From Ga0077560 sp046330395 (GTDB taxonomy: Bacteria > Actinomycetota > Thermoleophilia > Miltoncostaeales > Miltoncostaeaceae): a DNA stretch of 64,000 nucleotides. Shown one piece after another: positions 17,500 through 24,750 of the stretch (its first letter is position 1; each line of letters begins with the position of its first letter). The stretch spans positions 62,001 through 126,000 of the forward strand of contig JAXLSS010000004.1 of NCBI GenBank assembly GCA_046330395.1. Reading direction: 5' to 3'. The translations under genes were made by a program, and so were the position numbers. The notes under the pieces are model-generated. The model searched no databases. It was given only the letters and a program-made list of their open reading frames with translations, and was not told the origin of the DNA.

Positions 17500-18453
17500 T
17501 CAAGGCCGATTGGCCGGCGCCTCGCCGGCCAGGGTCCTGGTGAGCGTGTCCACCACCCGCGCCGAGGGCCGTCCCGGCGGGAGCTCGATGGTGACCTCCG
17601 GCAGGTGGTGCTCGGCGCTCCAGTCGCCCAGCGAGCCCGGGGTGGCGTAGCCCACGGAGCGCGCAAGCGGGAGGCCGGTGCCCCGAGCCAGCCAGCAGCC
17701 CAGCGGGGTGAACTCCGGGTCCTCCACCAGCGTCTGCGGGGCGTGCAGCGTCACCAGGCGGGCCGGGCGCAGCAGGGCCAGTGTGCGCAGGATGGCGCGG
17801 GTCTCCGGCTCGGATGCCGGGCGCGGCCCGGGGGTGACCCCGGTGCCCCAGGTCCTTCCCGGGAAGTTGCGGTTGAGGTCCACCCCGTGCAGGTTGCGCC
17901 GCGTGTGCAGGTGGTAGCCGTCGGGGTTGGCCACCACCATGACGGCCTCCCGCAGACCCGCGGCGCCCACCCGGCCGAGCGCGTTCACCAGCGTCCATGC
18001 ACCCTGGGGTTCGTTGCCGTGGATGGCGCCCATCACCAGCATGTCGGCGGGGCCGTCGGGCAGGTGCACCACCAGGGGGCGGCCGGCCCAGGAGCGGCCC
18101 ACCACCACCGGGTACGGGCGGTCCTTGCCCATCACCACGCGGGCGGTGGCCGTCACCGGCGGGTCCGCGTCGTCGCGTACCGCCACCGTGAGGTCGGCGC
18201 TGAGGCGCCCGGGGGCCTCGGCGCCCACCAGACGCGCGCCCGCCGGGGTGGGGTGGAGGGTGAGTGTCCGCGGGGCCTCGGAACCCGGGAGCAGGGTGCG
18301 CAGCCGCGCCAGCTGCGCGGGGCCGGTGGTGTGCCCGGCCACCCGCAGGATGGCGGAGGGCGGGGCCACCAGCCGGGCGTCCACGAAGCACGGGGTGGTG
18401 CAGGTGACGCTCACCGCCGGCACGCCGGGTGCGGCGGCCGGCGGTGGGGCCAC
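17500..18453 (-). CDS. M14-family zinc carboxypeptidase (MpaA-like)
   Basis: 317 residues from GTG 18453, 5 bp after the add stop. The N-terminal 100 or so residues look like a beta-sandwich. The catalytic domain carries zinc ligands in 'GAIHGNEPQGAW' (His, Glu), 'NPDGYHLHTRRNLHGVDLNRNFPG' (substrate-binding Asn-Arg), the third zinc His in 'RLVTLHAPQ', and the general-base Glu in 'EVTIELPP'. The family includes murein-peptide amidases that trim diaminopimelate from muropeptides. There is no signal peptide, so a cytoplasmic peptide substrate is likely. It is co-transcribed with adenosine deaminase. Confidence 0.8.
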   Translation of the reverse strand: MAPPPAAAPGVPAVSVTCTTPCFVDARLVAPPSAILRVAGHTTGPAQLARLRTLLPGSEAPRTLTLHPTPAGARLVGAEAPGRLSADLTVAVRDDADPPVTATARVVMGKDRPYPVVVGRSWAGRPLVVHLPDGPADMLVMGAIHGNEPQGAWTLVNALGRVGAAGLREAVMVVANPDGYHLHTRRNLHGVDLNRNFPGRTWGTGVTPGPRPASEPETRAILRTLALLRPARLVTLHAPQTLVEDPEFTPLGCWLARGTGLPLARSVGYATPGSLGDWSAEHHLPEVTIELPPGRPSARVVDTLTRTLAGEAPANRP

Positions 18454-18458
18454 GGCGA

Positions 18459-19532
18459 TCAGCCGTCGGCCCCCAGCATCGCGAAGCCGGGCTTGATCAC
18501 CCGGTTGATCAGGGCCAGCCGCTCGTCGAACGGCAGGAACGCGCTCTTCATGGCGTTCACCGTGGCCCAGCGGACATCGTTGAGCGTCCACCCGAACGTG
18601 GACGACAGCAGCGCGAACTCGTGGCTGAGCGTGGTGTCGCTCATCAGGCGGTTGTCGGTGTTGACGGTCACCCGGAACCGCAGGTTCTTCATGAGCCCCA
18701 CCGGGTGCTGGTCCAGCGACGGCACCGCGCCCACGTGCACGTTGGACGACGGGCACATCTCCAGCGCCACGCGCGTGTCCCGCACGAACGCCGCAAGCGT
18801 CCCCAGGGTGTGGGTGCCGTCCTCGTTCACCATGATGTCGTCGATCAGGCGCACCCCGTGGCCCAGCCGCTCGGCCCCGCAGGTGTGGATGGCCTCCGCG
18901 ATGGACGGCAGGCCGAAGGCCTCACCGGCGTGCACGGTGATGTGGAAGTGCTCGCGCATGCAGCGCGAGAACGCGTCCAGGTGACGCGACGGCGGGTAGC
19001 CGGCCTCCGGGCCTGCGATGTCGAAGCCGCACACCCCCTGGTCGCGGTTGGCGATGGCCAGCTCGGCGATCTGCAGGCTGCTGGCCTGCTGGCGCATGGC
19101 CGAGCACAGCACGCGCACCGTCAGGCCGGTGCCGGCGCTGCCGCGCTCGAAGCCGGCCAGCACGGCGTCCACCACCTGCTGCAGGTCCAGCCCGCGGTCG
19201 AGGTGCAGTTCCGGCGCGAAGCGGATCTCGGCGTACACCAGGCCGTCCGCGGCGAGGTCCTCCGCGCATTCGGCGGCCACGCGCTCCAGCCCCTCACGGG
19301 TCTGCATCACCGCCACGGTGTGGGCGAAGGTCTCCAGGTACAGCACCAGGTCGTTGCGGTTGGCGCCGCGGGAGATGACCTGCCGGAGTTCCTGCGGGTC
19401 GGTGGTGGGGAGCCCGTCGTAGCCGGTCTCCCGCGCCAGGTCCACGATCGTCTGGGGCCGCAGGCCCCCGTCCAGGTGATCGTGCAGCAGCACCTTCGGG
19501 GCGCTGCGGATGATGTTCTCGTCAATAGTCAT
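18459..19532 (-). CDS. add: Adenosine deaminase
   Basis: 357 residues, usual length. It converts adenosine and deoxyadenosine to (deoxy)inosine, feeding purine nucleoside phosphorylase. Zinc-site motifs: 'LLHDHLDGGLRP', catalytic 'ITVHAGEAFG', 'RLGHGVRL' and 'VTVNTDNRLMS'. The start ATG 19532 follows a 61-bp divergent spacer shared with the HAD gene. It lies within the nucleoside island but on the opposite strand, with the carboxypeptidase downstream. Confidence 0.95.
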   Translation of the reverse strand: MTIDENIIRSAPKVLLHDHLDGGLRPQTIVDLARETGYDGLPTTDPQELRQVISRGANRNDLVLYLETFAHTVAVMQTREGLERVAAECAEDLAADGLVYAEIRFAPELHLDRGLDLQQVVDAVLAGFERGSAGTGLTVRVLCSAMRQQASSLQIAELAIANRDQGVCGFDIAGPEAGYPPSRHLDAFSRCMREHFHITVHAGEAFGLPSIAEAIHTCGAERLGHGVRLIDDIMVNEDGTHTLGTLAAFVRDTRVALEMCPSSNVHVGAVPSLDQHPVGLMKNLRFRVTVNTDNRLMSDTTLSHEFALLSSTFGWTLNDVRWATVNAMKSAFLPFDERLALINRVIKPGFAMLGADG

Positions 19533-19581
19533 GACGGAACGCTAGACCATCAGCCCGCTCCGGCCCATTTGCCGTTGCACA

Positions 19582-19587
19582 TACACT
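19582..19587 (+). promoter_or_regulatory. Possible -10 element of a leaderless promoter
   Basis: TACACT lies 6 bp before the ATG at 19594. This spacing would put transcription start at or next to the start codon, as is common in actinobacteria. No convincing -35 is seen, so this is tentative. Confidence 0.35.
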
Positions 19588-19593
19588 GGCCCG

Positions 19594-20298
19594 ATGCCCT
19601 TCGAGCTCATCGGATTCGACGCCGACGACACCCTCTGGCACAACGAGGGCCACTACGACGTCACCCAGCAGGCCTTCACCGACATCCTGCGCCCCTGGGT
19701 GGACCCCGACACCGTGGCCGCCGCGCTGCTTGAGACCGAGCGGCGCAACCTGGCGGTGTTCGGGTACGGGGCCAAGGGGTTCCTCCTGTCCATGATCGAG
19801 ACCGCCCTGGCCGTGACCCACCGGCGCATCGACGGGCGGCACATCGAGGAGATCATCGGCCTGGGCAAGCGGCTGATGCAGCATCCGGTGGAGCTGCTGG
19901 ACGGGGTGGCCGATGCCCTGGCGGCGCTGTCCGGCCGGCGGTTGCTGCTGATCACCAAGGGGGAACTGTTCCACCAGGAGTCCAAGGTGGCCGCCTCGGG
20001 GGTGGCCGACCGGTTCGAGCGGGTGGAGATCGTGAGCGAGAAGGACACCGACACCTACCGTCGCATCCTTGACGGCATGGGGGTTGCACCCGACGCGTTC
20101 TGCATGGTGGGCAACTCGCCCCGCTCGGACATCCAGCCGGTGCTGGACCTGGGCGGCTGCGGCGTGCACGTGCCCTACCACACCACCTGGGCCCTGGAGC
20201 AGGCCGAGTTGGACGACGCGAACCCGCGCATGGCGCGCGCGGCGGGCATGGACGAGGTGCCCGCGGCCATCGCGGCGCTGGAGGCGCACGCGCCGTGA
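19594..20298 (+). CDS. HAD-superfamily hydrolase
   Basis: 234 residues. Motif I is 'LIGFDADDTLW' (nucleophile Asp and Asp+2), motif II 'LLLITKGE', then a Lys in 'VSEKDTDTYRRIL' and motif III 'MVGNSPRSDIQPVL'. The helical cap (roughly residues 15-100) is typical of small-phosphate-ester phosphatases. The stop overlaps the cdd start (GTGA), so a nucleotide phosphatase supplying nucleosides to Cdd and DeoA is a reasonable guess, not shown by sequence. Confidence 0.85.
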   Translation: MPFELIGFDADDTLWHNEGHYDVTQQAFTDILRPWVDPDTVAAALLETERRNLAVFGYGAKGFLLSMIETALAVTHRRIDGRHIEEIIGLGKRLMQHPVELLDGVADALAALSGRRLLLITKGELFHQESKVAASGVADRFERVEIVSEKDTDTYRRILDGMGVAPDAFCMVGNSPRSDIQPVLDLGGCGVHVPYHTTWALEQAELDDANPRMARAAGMDEVPAAIAALEAHAP

Positions 20299-20720
20299 CC
20301 GACCCGCCCTGGGACACCCTGCGCGCGCAGGCCCGCGCCATGACCCACCGGGCCTACGCCCCGTACTCCGGGGTGCTGGTGGGCGCGTGCGCCATCACCG
20401 ACGACGGCCGGCTGGTGCGCGGCTGCAACGTGGAGAACGCCAGCTACGGGCTCACCCTGTGCGCCGAGTGCGGGCTGGTGAGCGACCTGGCCCAGAGCGG
20501 CGGCGGGCGGCTGGTGGCCATCAGCGTGGTGGCCGGCGACGGCGCGCCCATCGCACCGTGCGGCCGCTGCCGGCAGCTGCTGTTCGAGCACGGCGGCCCC
20601 GGGCTGCTGCTGGACGGGGAGGAGGGGCCGGTGCGCATGGACACCCTGCTGCCCGGCGCCTTCGGGCCCGCCGACCTGCCCGCCCGCGCGGGCCGCGGGG
20701 ACGCCGGGGACACGGGGTGA
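20295..20720 (+). CDS. cdd: Cytidine deaminase
   Basis: 141 residues from GTG 20295. It deaminates cytidine and deoxycytidine to (deoxy)uridine. Visible are 'AYAPYSGVLVGACAI', 'GCNVENASYGLTLCAECG' (first zinc Cys and catalytic Glu), and 'PCGRCRQLL' (two zinc Cys). Its product is a substrate for the overlapping downstream deoA. Overlaps of 4 bp on both sides indicate one transcript. Confidence 0.95.
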   Translation: MTDPPWDTLRAQARAMTHRAYAPYSGVLVGACAITDDGRLVRGCNVENASYGLTLCAECGLVSDLAQSGGGRLVAISVVAGDGAPIAPCGRCRQLLFEHGGPGLLLDGEEGPVRMDTLLPGAFGPADLPARAGRGDAGDTG

Positions 20721-21997
20721 CCGCCGCCCCCACCGCGGTGGACGTCATCCGCGCCAAGCGCGACGGCGGCCAGCTCACCGATGCGCAGATCCGGTGGTTC
20801 ATCGACGCCTACACGCGCGGCGAGGTGGCCGACGAGCAGGCGTCGGCCCTGCTGATGGCGGTGTTCCTGCGGGGCATGGAGCCACGCGAGCTGTCCACCT
20901 GGACCGACGCCATGATCCGCTCCGGGCGCCGCCTGGACCTGTCCTCGGTGCCGCTGCCCACCGTGGACAAGCACTCCACCGGCGGGGTCGGGGACAAGAT
21001 CTCGCTGCCGCTGTGCCCGCTGGTCGCCGCCTGCGGGGTGGCGGTGCCGCAGCTGTCCGGCCGGGGCCTGGGCCACACCGGGGGCACGCTGGACAAGCTG
21101 GAGTCCATCCCGGGGCTGCGCACCGACCTGGACGGCGAGGAGTTCGTGCGCCAGCTGGCCGACATCGGCGCGGTGATCTGCGCCGCCGGGCCCGACCTGG
21201 CCCCCGCCGACCGCAAGCTCTACGCCCTGCGTGACGTCACCGGCACGGTGGAGTGCATCCCGCTGATCGCCAGCTCCATCATGTCCAAGAAGATCGCCGA
21301 GGGCACCGACGGCCTGGTGCTGGACGTCAAGGTGGGCGACGGGGCGTTCATGCGCGAACGCGACCGCGCCGAGCTGCTGGCCCGCACCATGGTGGACCTG
21401 GGCGCCGCGCACGGCGTGCGCACGGTGGCGCTGCTCACCGGCATGGACGCCCCCCTGGGCCGCGCGGTGGGCAACGCCCTGGAGGTGACGGAGACCCTGG
21501 AGGTGCTGCAGGGCGGCGGGCCCCCGGACGTGGTGGAGGTCACGCTGGCCCTGGCGCGCGAGATGCTGGAGCTGGCGGGCGTGGACGCCGACCCCGCCGC
21601 CGCCCTGCGCGACGGGCGGGCCATGGACCGCTGGCGGCGCATGATCCGGGCCCAGGCCGGCGACCCGGACGCACCGCTGCCCGTGGCGCGCCACACCGAC
21701 ACGATCACCGCGGCGCGGGACGGCGTGGTGGAGGCCATCGGCGCCATGGATGTGGGCGTGGCCGCCTGGCGGCTGGGCGCGGGCCGGGCGCGCAAGGAGG
21801 ACCCGGTCAGCGCCGGCGCCGGGGTGATGCTGCACGTGGCGGTGGGCGACACCGTGCGCGCCGGGCAGGTGCTGGCCGAACTGCACGCCGACGACGAGGC
21901 GCACCTGCGGGCTGGCCGCGAGGCCTTCGGCGAGGCCGTGCGGGTGGGTGACACGGCACCCGGGAAAACGTCACACATCCTGCAGCGCATCGCCTGA
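20717..21997 (+). CDS. deoA: Thymidine/pyrimidine-nucleoside phosphorylase
   Basis: 426 residues from GTG 20717. It phosphorolyses thymidine or (deoxy)uridine to base and (deoxy)ribose-1-phosphate. Signatures: 'VDKHSTGGVGDKISLPL' (phosphate site), 'LSGRGLGHTGGTLDKLESI' (family pattern), 'LIASSIMSKKIAEG' and the C-terminal 'RKEDPVSAGAGVML' lobe. A 118-bp gap with a -10-like element separates it from the transporter genes. Confidence 0.95.
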   Translation: MTAAPTAVDVIRAKRDGGQLTDAQIRWFIDAYTRGEVADEQASALLMAVFLRGMEPRELSTWTDAMIRSGRRLDLSSVPLPTVDKHSTGGVGDKISLPLCPLVAACGVAVPQLSGRGLGHTGGTLDKLESIPGLRTDLDGEEFVRQLADIGAVICAAGPDLAPADRKLYALRDVTGTVECIPLIASSIMSKKIAEGTDGLVLDVKVGDGAFMRERDRAELLARTMVDLGAAHGVRTVALLTGMDAPLGRAVGNALEVTETLEVLQGGGPPDVVEVTLALAREMLELAGVDADPAAALRDGRAMDRWRRMIRAQAGDPDAPLPVARHTDTITAARDGVVEAIGAMDVGVAAWRLGAGRARKEDPVSAGAGVMLHVAVGDTVRAGQVLAELHADDEAHLRAGREAFGEAVRVGDTAPGKTSHILQRIA

Positions 21998-22045
21998 GGC
22001 CCACGAGGCCGAGAACCCCCGGACGACTTCCGTGGGCCGCACCTG

Positions 22046-22051
22046 TATAAG
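22046..22051 (+). promoter_or_regulatory. Possible -10 box before the BMP transporter operon
   Basis: TATAAG lies 64 bp before the BMP ATG in an otherwise GC-rich 118-bp gap. The -35 region is weak. It suggests that the transporter genes can be transcribed separately from deoA. Confidence 0.4.
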
Positions 22052-22115
22052 GCCGGGTACGGCGCGTCGGCGCCGTGCGGCGCCCTCGCCGCCAGGTGGG
22101 TCAAGGGGAGTTCAC

Positions 22116-23162
22116 ATGAGTGCTCGACGCTCCAAGGCGTTGGTTGGTGTGGTGGCCACGATGGTCGCCGTGGGTGGTGTGGCGGCGGGCTGCGGCAGCA
22201 GCAGCTCGAAATCGTCCAGTTCTTCGGGCGGCTCGACGGCGGCATCCTCGTTCACCGCCGGTCTGGTCAGCGACGTCGGCAAGTTCAACGACCGCTCCTT
22301 CAACCAGTCCGCGCTGGAGGGTCTGCAGAAGGCCGAGAAGGACCTGGGCGTCACCGGCACCCCCATCGAGTCCACGGCCACCGGCGACTACGTGGCCAAC
22401 CTCAACACCCTTGCTCGTAAGAAGGAGGGCATCACGGTGGGCGTGGGCTTCCTCATGGCCGACGCCATGGACGCGGTGGCCCTGAAGTACCCCAACCAGA
22501 AGTTCGCCATCGTGGACTACCCGAACGCCGGCCTGAAGCACAAGCCCAAGAACGTCGAGGGCCTCACGTTCAACACCAACGAGAACAGCTACCTCATCGG
22601 CTACCTGGCGGCCAAGATGGCCAAGGCCAAGGGTGGCGCGCAGGTGATCTCCGCGGTGGGCGGCATCAAGCTCCCCACGGTGGACATCTTCATCGCCGGG
22701 TACAAGGCGGGCGCGCTCGCCGCCAACCCCAAGATCAAGGTGCTGGTGGACTACTCCCAGGACTTCGTGGCTCAGGCCAAGTGCAAGGAGAAGGCCCTCA
22801 ACCAGATCGCGCAGGGCAGCCAGGTGGTGTTCCAGGTGGCCGGCGGCTGTGGCCTCGGCGCGCTCTCGGCCGCCCATGACAAGGGCGTGTGGGGCGTCGG
22901 CGTGGACCGCGACCAGTCGGACCTGGGCGCGCACATCCTCACCAGCGCGGTCAAGAAGGTTGACGTGTCGGTGTACGACGCCATCAAGGACGCCAAGGAC
23001 GGCACGTTCCAGGGCGGCGCCGACAAGGTGTTCAACCTTGCCAACGGCGGCGTGGGCCTGGGCAAGGTCAGCCCCAAGGTGCCCAAGTCGTTCCTCACCC
23101 AGCTGGACGGCCTGAAGGCCAAGATCATCGCGGGAACCATCAAGGTGCCGACCACGCTGTAG
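22116..23162 (+). CDS. BMP-family nucleoside-binding lipoprotein
   Basis: 348 residues from ATG 22116 with AAGGGGAG upstream. The signal peptide ends in the lipobox V-A-A-G-C at about residue 25, followed by a Ser-rich linker. The domain has the BMP/PnrA signatures 'GLVSDVGKFNDRSFNQSALEGL', 'FAIVDYP', 'GLTFNTNENSYLIGYLAA', 'QVVFQVAGGCGLGAL' and 'GVGVDRDQSDLG'. Such proteins bind purine or broader nucleosides outside the membrane for the ABC importer encoded next. The island around it supports nucleoside as substrate. Confidence 0.95.
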   Translation: MSARRSKALVGVVATMVAVGGVAAGCGSSSSKSSSSSGGSTAASSFTAGLVSDVGKFNDRSFNQSALEGLQKAEKDLGVTGTPIESTATGDYVANLNTLARKKEGITVGVGFLMADAMDAVALKYPNQKFAIVDYPNAGLKHKPKNVEGLTFNTNENSYLIGYLAAKMAKAKGGAQVISAVGGIKLPTVDIFIAGYKAGALAANPKIKVLVDYSQDFVAQAKCKEKALNQIAQGSQVVFQVAGGCGLGALSAAHDKGVWGVGVDRDQSDLGAHILTSAVKKVDVSVYDAIKDAKDGTFQGGADKVFNLANGGVGLGKVSPKVPKSFLTQLDGLKAKIIAGTIKVPTTL

Positions 23163-23184
23163 GCGTGGGTCGGAGACGTCGGAC

Positions 23185-24750
23185 GTGACCGGGACTACGT
23201 CCCCGAGTCCGGCTCCCCCGGAGGGCACGCCGGGGGAGCCGGTTCTCGAGCTCCTGGGAATCACCAAGCGATACCCGGGGGTGGTCGCGTCCGACAACGT
23301 CCGCTTCGATCTCAAGCGGGGTGAGGTGCACGCCCTGCTGGGCGAGAACGGCGCCGGCAAGTCCACCCTGATGAACATCCTGTACGGGCTCACCAAGCCC
23401 GATGAGGGTGAGATCCGGGTGCACGGCGAGCGCGTCGAGATCAACAGCCCCGACGATGCCATCGCCCTGGGCATCGGCATGGTGCACCAGCACTTCATGC
23501 TGATCCCGGTGATGACCGTGGCCGAGAACATCGTGCTGGCGGTGGAGCCGCGCACCGCCGGCGTGCTGATCGACCGGGCCGAGGCATCCCGCCGGGTGCG
23601 CGCAATCAGCAAGCGCTTCGGGCTGACCGTGGACCCGGACGCCGAGGTGCACGACATCACCGTGGGCATGCAGCAGCGGGTCGAGATCCTCAAGGCCCTC
23701 TACCGCGGCGCGGACATCCTCATCCTGGACGAGCCCACCGCGGTGCTGACGCCCCAGGAGGCCCAGGAGCTGGTGGAGATCCTGCGCAGCCTCACCGCGC
23801 AGGGCACGTCGGTGATCTTCATCACCCACAAGCTCAACGAGGTGCTGGACATCGCCGACCGCGTCACCATCCTGCGGCGCGGGAGGTACATCGACACCCA
23901 GCCCACCGCGGGCAACACCGAGCGCAGCCTGGCCGAGCTGATGGTGGGCCGCGAGGTGAACCTCACCGTGCAGAAGGACGCGCACGAACCCGGCGCGCCG
24001 CTGCTGAGCGTGCGCGACCTGGTGGTGCGCGACGACCGCGACCTGGAGGCGGTGCGCGGCGTCAGCTTCGATGTGCACGCCGGCGAGATCGTGGCCATCG
24101 CGGGGGTGGACGGCAACGGCCAGGCCGAACTCATCGATGCGGTCACCGGCCTGCGCACCCCCGTCTCCGGCTCCATCACGGTGAAGGACCGCCAGCTCGC
24201 GAAGGCCAGCCCGCACCAGTGCCTGGAGGCCGGGGTGGGACACATCCCCACCGACCGGCAGCACCGCGGCCTGGTGATGGATTTCAGCCTGGCCGAGAAC
24301 GTCGCGCTGCACGACTTCGCCAAGCCGCCCATCGCGCGCCACGGCTGGCTGTCGCCACGGCGCATGGTGCAGGTGTGCGAGCCGCTGATCGGCGAGTTCG
24401 ACATCCGGGGCGGAGGGCCCGAAACCCGTGCGTCGTCCCTGTCCGGCGGCAACCAGCAGAAGGTCATCATCGCGCGCGAGATCACCCGCGACCCCGACGT
24501 GCTGGTGGCCGGGCAGCCCACCCGCGGACTGGACGTGGGCGCCATCGAGTACGTGCACCGGCGCCTCGTGGCCGAGCGCGACGAGGGCCGCGCCATCATG
24601 CTGGTGTCGCTGGAGCTGGACGAGGTGCTGGGCCTGGCCGACCGCATCCTGGTGCTGTTCGAGGGGCGCATCGTGGGCGAGTACGCGCCCGGGGTCACCA
24701 AGGAGGAGCTGGGCGTGGCCATGCTGGGCGGGACGACGGCGGCCGCGTGA
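23185..24750 (+). CDS. Nucleoside ABC importer ATPase (double ATP-binding domain)
   Basis: 521 residues from GTG 23185. The first ATPase domain has Walker A 'GENGAGKST', a signature region reading 'HDITVGMQQRVEIL', Walker B 'ILILDEP' and the switch His in 'FITHK'. The second has a degenerate Walker A 'GVDGNGQAELI', signature 'SLSGGNQQKV' and 'GQPTRGLD' where Walker B is expected. This asymmetry is normal for the RbsA/YufO type that serves BMP-dependent systems. The stop overlaps the permease start by 4 bp. Confidence 0.95.
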   Translation: MTGTTSPSPAPPEGTPGEPVLELLGITKRYPGVVASDNVRFDLKRGEVHALLGENGAGKSTLMNILYGLTKPDEGEIRVHGERVEINSPDDAIALGIGMVHQHFMLIPVMTVAENIVLAVEPRTAGVLIDRAEASRRVRAISKRFGLTVDPDAEVHDITVGMQQRVEILKALYRGADILILDEPTAVLTPQEAQELVEILRSLTAQGTSVIFITHKLNEVLDIADRVTILRRGRYIDTQPTAGNTERSLAELMVGREVNLTVQKDAHEPGAPLLSVRDLVVRDDRDLEAVRGVSFDVHAGEIVAIAGVDGNGQAELIDAVTGLRTPVSGSITVKDRQLAKASPHQCLEAGVGHIPTDRQHRGLVMDFSLAENVALHDFAKPPIARHGWLSPRRMVQVCEPLIGEFDIRGGGPETRASSLSGGNQQKVIIAREITRDPDVLVAGQPTRGLDVGAIEYVHRRLVAERDEGRAIMLVSLELDEVLGLADRILVLFEGRIVGEYAPGVTKEELGVAMLGGTTAAA